NCBI GenBank assembly: GCA_029937135.1
Contig: JAPYQX010000039.1
Location: 3,556 to 14,237, forward strand
Length of the DNA stretch: 10,682 nucleotides
From: Nitrospinota bacterium
GTDB lineage: Bacteria; UBA8248
Direction: 5' to 3'
Each line of letters starts with the position of its first letter. Position 1 is the first letter of the stretch. A model generated the notes under the pieces. The model worked only from the letters and a program-made list of their open reading frames with translations, ran no database searches and was not told the origin of the DNA. The translations under genes were made by a program, and so were the position numbers. Below are positions 6,937-10,682 of the stretch, piece by piece.

Positions 6937-8079
6937 GTGCCCGAAAGAATCGTCGGTTGGATAAACGAGCGAATACCCTTCGATTGGAGTCTCCTCAGAC
7001 ACTCCCTTGAGGAGCCCGTTCCGCGCCACATGCACAAATGGTGGTTTTGCCTGGGCGGGACACCCCTCTATCTTTTCGGGATTCAGCTTTTGAGCGGAAT
7101 CGCGCTTGCCTTCTATTATGTTCCTCACCCCGACAAGGCGTTCGAGTCGGTGCGCTACATCACCCAGGAGGCTCCCTTCGGCTGGTGGGTGCGCGGGGTG
7201 CACCGCTGGTCGGGCGAGTTGATGGTGATTACGGTTATCCTCCACATGATCCGCGTCTTTTTCACCTGCGCCTACCGCAGGCCGCGCGAGCTCAACTGGC
7301 TCATCGGAATGGGGCTCCTCGTCACCGTCCTCACATTTGCGTTCTCGGGCTACTCGCTCATCTACAACCAGCTCTCCTACTGGGCAACCGTGGTGGGTAC
7401 GAACATCACCGCGGCCATCCCAATCGTCGGGGAATTCGCCGCCGGGTTCCTTCGCGGCGGGCCCGTCATCACGGCGAACACCCTGACCCGGATGTATGTC
7501 CTGCACACGGCCTTGCTGCCGGTCGGGGCGATTGCCCTGATTGGGCTTCATCTCTTCCTGCTTCGCCTGCACGGCGTGAGCGAACCGGACGGCGAGCCGG
7601 AGGGCGGCTCCGGGGAGGATTCCGGGCGCTTCTTTCCGTTTTTTCCCGATCACGTTCTTACTGAGTTGGCTGTCGGCGCGGTCCTGATTTTTCTCATCAG
7701 CCAGTTGGCGATTATATTTCCGGTGGGGTTGGGGGAGCCGGCCAACCCCGGCGTTACGCCCGAGGACATCAGGCCCGAGTGGTATTTCTATCCGGTTTTC
7801 AGGTATCTCAAGCTGTTTTCGTTCAAGACCGGAATTGTCAGTATGCTCGTTATCGTTTCAACCATGTTCGCGTGGCCGTGGATCGACGCCGCGATCGAGC
7901 GGCGCCTTCCGGGCCGGGATGTGAGCGTCTTCATCGGCATCGGGGCGGCCCTGGCGATGTCGCTGCTCATTTTAGTGGAGGGGCTCTCGGGGCAAGTGGC
8001 CTTTATCAGCCTCTTCACCGGCATCGCCGTCGCCGTGACGTTGACATTGTTTGTATTGAAAGGGCTTTTGAAACATTAA
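6937..8079 (+). CDS. Cytochrome b6-type subunit fused to subunit IV domain
   Basis: Membrane core of the quinol:acceptor complex, 380 residues. The N-terminal half is a four-helix cytochrome b carrying two hemes b: H89 (in GVHRWSGE) and H103, then H190 and H205. The second pair is separated by 14 residues, as in b6 rather than mitochondrial-type b. C38 in WWFCLGG matches the b6 cysteine that binds the extra heme ci(cn) covalently, and the following GIQLLSGIALAFYY stretch also resembles b6. The C-terminal half corresponds to b6f subunit IV: FFPDHVL at about 234-240, GEPANP, and the Qo-site PEWY at 280-283, with three helices. A hydrophilic Gly/Glu-rich linker (about 216-231) joins the halves. 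GTG 6937 has GAGG inside the end of the Rieske gene, so the two are probably translationally coupled. Plain bc1 cytochrome b would have a 13-residue second spacing and a fourth C-terminal helix. Confidence 0.93.
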   Translation: MPERIVGWINERIPFDWSLLRHSLEEPVPRHMHKWWFCLGGTPLYLFGIQLLSGIALAFYYVPHPDKAFESVRYITQEAPFGWWVRGVHRWSGELMVITVILHMIRVFFTCAYRRPRELNWLIGMGLLVTVLTFAFSGYSLIYNQLSYWATVVGTNITAAIPIVGEFAAGFLRGGPVITANTLTRMYVLHTALLPVGAIALIGLHLFLLRLHGVSEPDGEPEGGSGEDSGRFFPFFPDHVLTELAVGAVLIFLISQLAIIFPVGLGEPANPGVTPEDIRPEWYFYPVFRYLKLFSFKTGIVSMLVIVSTMFAWPWIDAAIERRLPGRDVSVFIGIGAALAMSLLILVEGLSGQVAFISLFTGIAVAVTLTLFVLKGLLKH

Positions 8080-8095
8080 GCGGGGGAGAATTCGC

Positions 8096-9307
8096 GTGAA
8101 TCTTCGGGTCAAGCAGCAAATCGTGATATTGATCAGCCTGTTTTTCATGGGCTCCCTGCTCACGGTGGGGTATATCGAGAGCGAGCGCCTTATACCCAAG
8201 AAAAAGGCGAAGGCGGTTGTCACCAACAAGAACCTCAGTTGCGTCAAATGCCATTCCGAAAAAACGCCGGGAATCGTGGCCCAGTGGAAAGAAAGCCGGC
8301 ACGCCACCCTCGGCGTCGGGTGCATGGACTGCCACCAGGCCAAGGAGGGCGAGCCCGACGCCTGGGACCACGAGGAATCGCTCGTCGCCATCGTTCCCAC
8401 GCCCAAGGACTGCGCCCGCTGCCACGAGCAACAGGCGAAGGAATTCGCTGTGAGCGCTCACGCCGTCGCCGCCCGGAATGTCGGCAGCCTCGATCATTTT
8501 CGGGAATTGGTCGCCGAGGGCGTGGCCCCGGCCGCCGGGGGCTGTCAAAAATGCCACGGCAGCGCCATCAAGGTCCTCAAGGGCGGCCAGCTCGACCCCC
8601 TCACCTGGCCAAACACCGGCATCGGCGTGCTAAACCCTGACGGCAGCACGGGCACCTGCTCGGCCTGCCATTCGCGCCACCAGTTCGCTCCCGCCCAGGC
8701 CCGGCAGCCGGATACCTGCGCGAAGTGTCACCTGAGGGCGGAGCACCCTCAGCTCGAGGTTTACGGCGAGTCCAAGCACGGCATCTTGTTCCGCGCCCGA
8801 CGCGGCGAGATGAACCTCGCCAGCGTCGAGTGGATAGCGGGGAAGGACTACACTGCGGCGCCGACCTGCGCGACCTGCCATATGAGCCGGACCAAGGGCC
8901 AGCCCGTTACGCACGATGTCGGCCAGCGGATTGGCCGGGCCCTTGGGCCGATTGTTTCGGAAAAGCGCGAGGGGTGGGAGAAAAAGCGCAAGAACATGCA
9001 AAGCGCCTGCGGCGCATGTCACGGCCCTGAGTTCGTGAAAGCCGCCTACGTCCAGTACGACGCTATCTTGGACGGCTACAACGAAAAATACGCCGCTCCG
9101 GCGAAGAAAATAATGGCCGCGCTGGGGAAAGAGGGGAAGCTCACGAGCGCTCCCTTTGACGAGAAGATCGAGTGGACCTTCTTCGAGTTGTGGCATGGCA
9201 AGGGCCGGCGCCCCGAAGAGTTGACCCGGCTTTATGTGTCGGACTTCATCCCCGAGGCCGAGGCGCTATCGCCGGGGATCGCCGCACGCCTTTTGAAGGG
9301 AAAGTAA
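8096..9307 (+). CDS. Octaheme cytochrome c, hydroxylamine oxidoreductase (HAO)-like, membrane-anchored
   Basis: Periplasmic multiheme protein of 403 residues with one N-terminal membrane helix (about 8-26), probably an uncleaved anchor. Eight CxxCH motifs begin at C49, C76, C106, C150, C188, C208, C258 and C305; there is no CxxCK. The stretch around heme 6, with ARQPDTCAKCH followed by EHPQLEVY and ESKHG, is typical of the HAO octaheme family, and THDVGQR after heme 7 also fits. Several histidines outside the motifs (for example 69, 122, 195, 217, 228, 273) can serve as distal ligands. Only about 94 residues follow heme 8, shorter than in catalytic HAO, and I do not see the tyrosine-bearing WHG region used for the P460 crosslink; an electron-transfer or reductive role is therefore favoured. 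GTG 8096 follows GGAG by seven bases, and the gene lies 16 bases after cytochrome b. It may replace cytochrome c1 as electron acceptor. Confidence 0.88.
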   Translation: MNLRVKQQIVILISLFFMGSLLTVGYIESERLIPKKKAKAVVTNKNLSCVKCHSEKTPGIVAQWKESRHATLGVGCMDCHQAKEGEPDAWDHEESLVAIVPTPKDCARCHEQQAKEFAVSAHAVAARNVGSLDHFRELVAEGVAPAAGGCQKCHGSAIKVLKGGQLDPLTWPNTGIGVLNPDGSTGTCSACHSRHQFAPAQARQPDTCAKCHLRAEHPQLEVYGESKHGILFRARRGEMNLASVEWIAGKDYTAAPTCATCHMSRTKGQPVTHDVGQRIGRALGPIVSEKREGWEKKRKNMQSACGACHGPEFVKAAYVQYDAILDGYNEKYAAPAKKIMAALGKEGKLTSAPFDEKIEWTFFELWHGKGRRPEELTRLYVSDFIPEAEALSPGIAARLLKGK

Positions 9308-9337
9308 GCGCGGCCCGATGGGGGAGGAAAACACGCG

Positions 9338-9754
9338 ATGGAGAAAAAAGCGCGGATTCTCGTGGCCAAACCTGGCCTCGACGGACACGACCGGGGGGCC
9401 AAGGTTGTCGCCCGCGCCCTCCGGGACGCCGGTATGGAAGTCATCTACACCGGAATTCGCCAGACCCCCGAGCAGATTGCCGCCGCTGTTTTACAGGAGG
9501 ACGTTGACGGCGTGGGCCTCTCCATCCTGTCGGGGGCGCACAATTTTCTTTTTCCGAAAATCCGGGAGCTTCTCGACGCCCAGGGAATGCCGGACGTGGT
9601 TCTCTTCGGGGGGGGGATCATTCCCGACGGCGATATCGCCGCCCTCAAGGAAAGCGGGGTCTCCGAAATTTTCACGCCCGGTACGCCACTGGACGATATC
9701 GTCGCCTATGTGCGCAAGGCCGTCGAAGAAAAATGGGCCCGCGAGAAGGCCTGA
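9338..9754 (+). CDS. Stand-alone B12-binding subunit, methylmalonyl-CoA mutase C-terminal domain type
   Basis: Cobalamin-binding protein of 138 residues, the length of one Rossmann-like B12 domain. PGLDGHDRG at 12-20 carries D15-x-H17-x-x-G20, with H17 the lower axial cobalt ligand. LSILSGAH at 61-68 and GGGIIP at 91-96 are the other dimethylbenzimidazole-tail contacts, and EIFTPGTPL at 110-118 matches the family end. The sequence is closest to the small or C-terminal part of methylmalonyl-CoA mutase and related acyl-CoA mutases, which rearrange branched to linear acyl-CoA. It needs a separate catalytic subunit that is not in the window. ATG 9338 lies ten bases after GGAGG. The gene is 30 bases behind the octaheme gene with no terminator between, so it may be carried on the respiratory transcript; the TPR gene begins right after its stop. 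Confidence 0.93.
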   Translation: MEKKARILVAKPGLDGHDRGAKVVARALRDAGMEVIYTGIRQTPEQIAAAVLQEDVDGVGLSILSGAHNFLFPKIRELLDAQGMPDVVLFGGGIIPDGDIAALKESGVSEIFTPGTPLDDIVAYVRKAVEEKWAREKA

Positions 9755-9755
9755 A

Positions 9756-10607
9756 TTGACCTCCCCGCGCCCCCGTCCGGGCGGCGCTCGTTCTCCTTTT
9801 CTTGATTTCCGGTTGCGCGACTCAGGCAAGTCTCCCGGCGCCAGGGGAGCCGACTCCGGGGGAGCCGGAAAAAGATTCGGCGGCCGTTTCCCCGAAAAAA
9901 AACCGGAGCGGCAGGGCAACGAAGCCATCCGGTTCTATAACCTCGCGCAGGAAAAATTAGGGCGCGGAAAGTTGGCCGCCGCCGGGGAGCTCCTCCGAAA
10001 GGCGGTTTTGGCCGATCCCGGACTCTTTCCCGCCCATGCGTCCTTGGGCCGTGTCCTGGAGAGATCGGGAAAAAAGGCCGAGGCTGAAAAAGCCTACCGC
10101 CGCGCGCTTGAGCTGAGGCCCGGTCATGTAAAAAGCCGGGTCGCCCTCGGGCGATTGGCCGTTGAGGCCGGGAAGATCGAGATCGCGATTTTCCATCTCG
10201 AAAAAGCGGCCAGACTCGACCCGGAATCGTTCATCGCGCAATATCGGCTGGGCCTGATCCGCCGCCAGCGCCGGCAGATCGCCTTGGCGGTCCACCATTT
10301 CAAAGAGGCCCTGCGCATTTCCCCCGATCACACGGAGGCGCGCTATTGGCTATGGCTGAGCGTGTCGGAGCGTGGCGGGGCCGATAAGTGGGAGGCCGAG
10401 TTGGGCCGGGCGGTCGTCGAGGGGGGAAGCGACACCCCCATTCGTTATTATCGGGGCCGGGCGGCGAAGTTATTCCGGAGCGGAAAGGTGGGCTGGGCGC
10501 TCGAGACCCTCCAGAAGGCGGTGGACGTGAACCCGGACTGGCGCGACAAGCGCTGGAGAGGGGTTTTGAACGATATGACCCGCTATCGCCGCGCCCTGAA
10601 AAAATAG
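9756..10607 (+). CDS. TPR-repeat protein, probably a lipoprotein with a doubly frameshifted N terminus
   Basis: A 283-residue reading frame with about five tetratricopeptide repeats of 34 residues: roughly 57-90, 91-124, 125-158, 159-192 and 229-262. These show the usual alternation (for example AYRRALELRPGH and HFKEALRISPDH). TPRs are protein-interaction scaffolds; the partner is unknown. I start it at TTG 9756, one base after the B12-gene stop, because AAGG lies seven bases upstream. The frame stays open upstream only as a shadow of the B12 gene. Residues about 7-48 as written are Gly/Arg/Ser-rich and not protein-like. The next frame over the same DNA encodes a classic lipoprotein signal peptide (see the entry at 9770-9902), so the true N terminus is probably read through two compensating shifts. 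Outer-membrane or periplasmic location is therefore inferred. Confidence 0.75.
   Translation: MTSPRPRPGGARSPFLDFRLRDSGKSPGARGADSGGAGKRFGGRFPEKKPERQGNEAIRFYNLAQEKLGRGKLAAAGELLRKAVLADPGLFPAHASLGRVLERSGKKAEAEKAYRRALELRPGHVKSRVALGRLAVEAGKIEIAIFHLEKAARLDPESFIAQYRLGLIRRQRRQIALAVHHFKEALRISPDHTEARYWLWLSVSERGGADKWEAELGRAVVEGGSDTPIRYYRGRAAKLFRSGKVGWALETLQKAVDVNPDWRDKRWRGVLNDMTRYRRALKK
9770..9902 (+). other. Frame-shifted segment encoding a lipoprotein signal peptide between a C5 and an A8 run
   Basis: Between the C5 run at 9770-9774 and the A8 run at 9895-9902, the frame one base on from the annotated TPR frame reads VRAALVLLFLISGCATQAS, then a Pro/Glu/Ala-rich linker (PGEPTPGEPEKD). That is a basic start, a hydrophobic core and a lipobox I-S-G-C with the cysteine codon at 9814-9816. 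Removing one C from the C5 run joins it to the TTG start as MTSPRPVRAALVL. Adding one A to the A8 run joins it to the TPR region as SPKK, PERQGNEA. The two shifts cancel, which is why the outer frame remains open. In its own frame the segment has no start and stops near 9960. Confidence 0.7.
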
Positions 10608-10622
10608 CGGATTATTCCCCTG

Positions 10623-10639
10623 TTGCCACGCCCCGGCAA
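10623..10639 (+). other. Small stem-loop after the TPR gene
   Basis: TTGCC (10623-10627) pairs with GGCAA (10635-10639) around a seven-base loop, 15 bases after the TPR stop. No T-tract follows; instead a promoter -35 begins within two bases. It could be a weak terminator or an operator for the next gene. Confidence 0.25.
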
Positions 10640-10640
10640 A

Positions 10641-10670
10641 TTGACCTCCTTCGGGGTGGCTCCTTATACT
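10641..10670 (+). promoter_or_regulatory. Sigma70-type promoter reading out of the window
   Basis: TTGACC (10641-10646) and TATACT (10665-10670) each match the sigma70 consensus at five of six positions, with an 18-base spacer. Initiation would fall near 10677-10680, so the gene served lies beyond the window. This marks the TPR gene as the likely end of the upstream unit. Confidence 0.55.
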
Positions 10671-10682
10671 CCCCCCGAATTG

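Noticed and set aside
6484..7653. Minus-strand open frame opposite the Rieske and cytochrome b genes
   Set aside because: It spans two well-supported genes on the other strand and has no domain features.
9318..9755. Upstream extension of the TPR reading frame through the B12 gene
   Set aside because: This part overlaps the B12-binding gene in another frame and is not protein-like. The B12 gene has an excellent family match and its own GGAGG site.
9895..9902. Programmed -1 frameshifting as the sole explanation for the TPR gene
   Set aside because: The slippery A8 fits, but the lipoprotein frame has no start codon of its own, so a second shift at the C5 run is also needed. Paired indels, from assembly or evolution, are simpler.
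1..10682. tRNA, rRNA, CRISPR, insertion sequence or phage features
   Set aside because: None seen: no spaced direct repeats, no transposase or integrase motifs, no tRNA-like cloverleaf noticed by eye. A covariance-model scan could not be run.

Overview
The window is GC-rich DNA from a bacterium with a long respiratory chain built on c-type cytochromes. The DNA encodes a Rieske/cytochrome b complex, ten CxxCH heme motifs in two proteins, a cobalamin-dependent mutase subunit and an ETF-quinone-oxidoreductase-like membrane protein. Codon use, the frequent GTG starts and this gene set fit an uncultured Gram-negative lineage such as Desulfobacterota, Nitrospinota, Tectomicrobia, NC10 or Rokubacteria. 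That placement is inference; no rRNA or other phylogenetic marker is present.

Layout. (1) 1-798, plus: C-terminal two thirds of a dihydrolipoamide dehydrogenase, cut by the window edge. (2) 978-2438, minus: a radical SAM protein of the lysine 2,3-aminomutase superfamily, convergent with (1). (3) 2439-2823: AT-rich non-coding stretch with a probable terminator for the next gene. (4) 2824-3804, minus: a fold-type IV PLP aminotransferase. (5) 3890-6160, minus: a large membrane oxidoreductase with an N-terminal diheme segment, a b-heme membrane domain, two 4Fe-4S motifs and two cysteine-rich CCG domains; it probably shares a transcript with (4). (6) 6161-6465: divergent regulatory region. (7) 6466-9307, plus: a tight operon of Rieske protein, fused cytochrome b6/subunit IV and an octaheme cytochrome c resembling hydroxylamine oxidoreductase (HAO). 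(8) 9338-9754, plus: a stand-alone B12-binding subunit of the methylmalonyl-CoA mutase type. (9) 9756-10607, plus: a TPR protein whose lipoprotein signal peptide is out of frame between two homopolymers. (10) 10641-10670: a good sigma70-type promoter reading out of the window.

How the genes may work together (inference): the dehydrogenase, aminotransferase and B12 subunit suit oxidation of branched-chain amino acids, propionate or fatty acids. The CCG/b-heme protein resembles ETF:menaquinone oxidoreductases (EMO/EtfD) and could pass acyl-CoA electrons into the quinone pool. The divergent Rieske/cytochrome b6/octaheme complex could re-oxidise quinol and send electrons to periplasmic c-type hemes. 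No classical cytochrome c1 is present; the octaheme protein sits where one would be expected. The most notable points are this operon, the b6-like Cys38 that could bind an extra heme, the diheme extension of the EMO-like protein, and the double frameshift over the lipoprotein signal.
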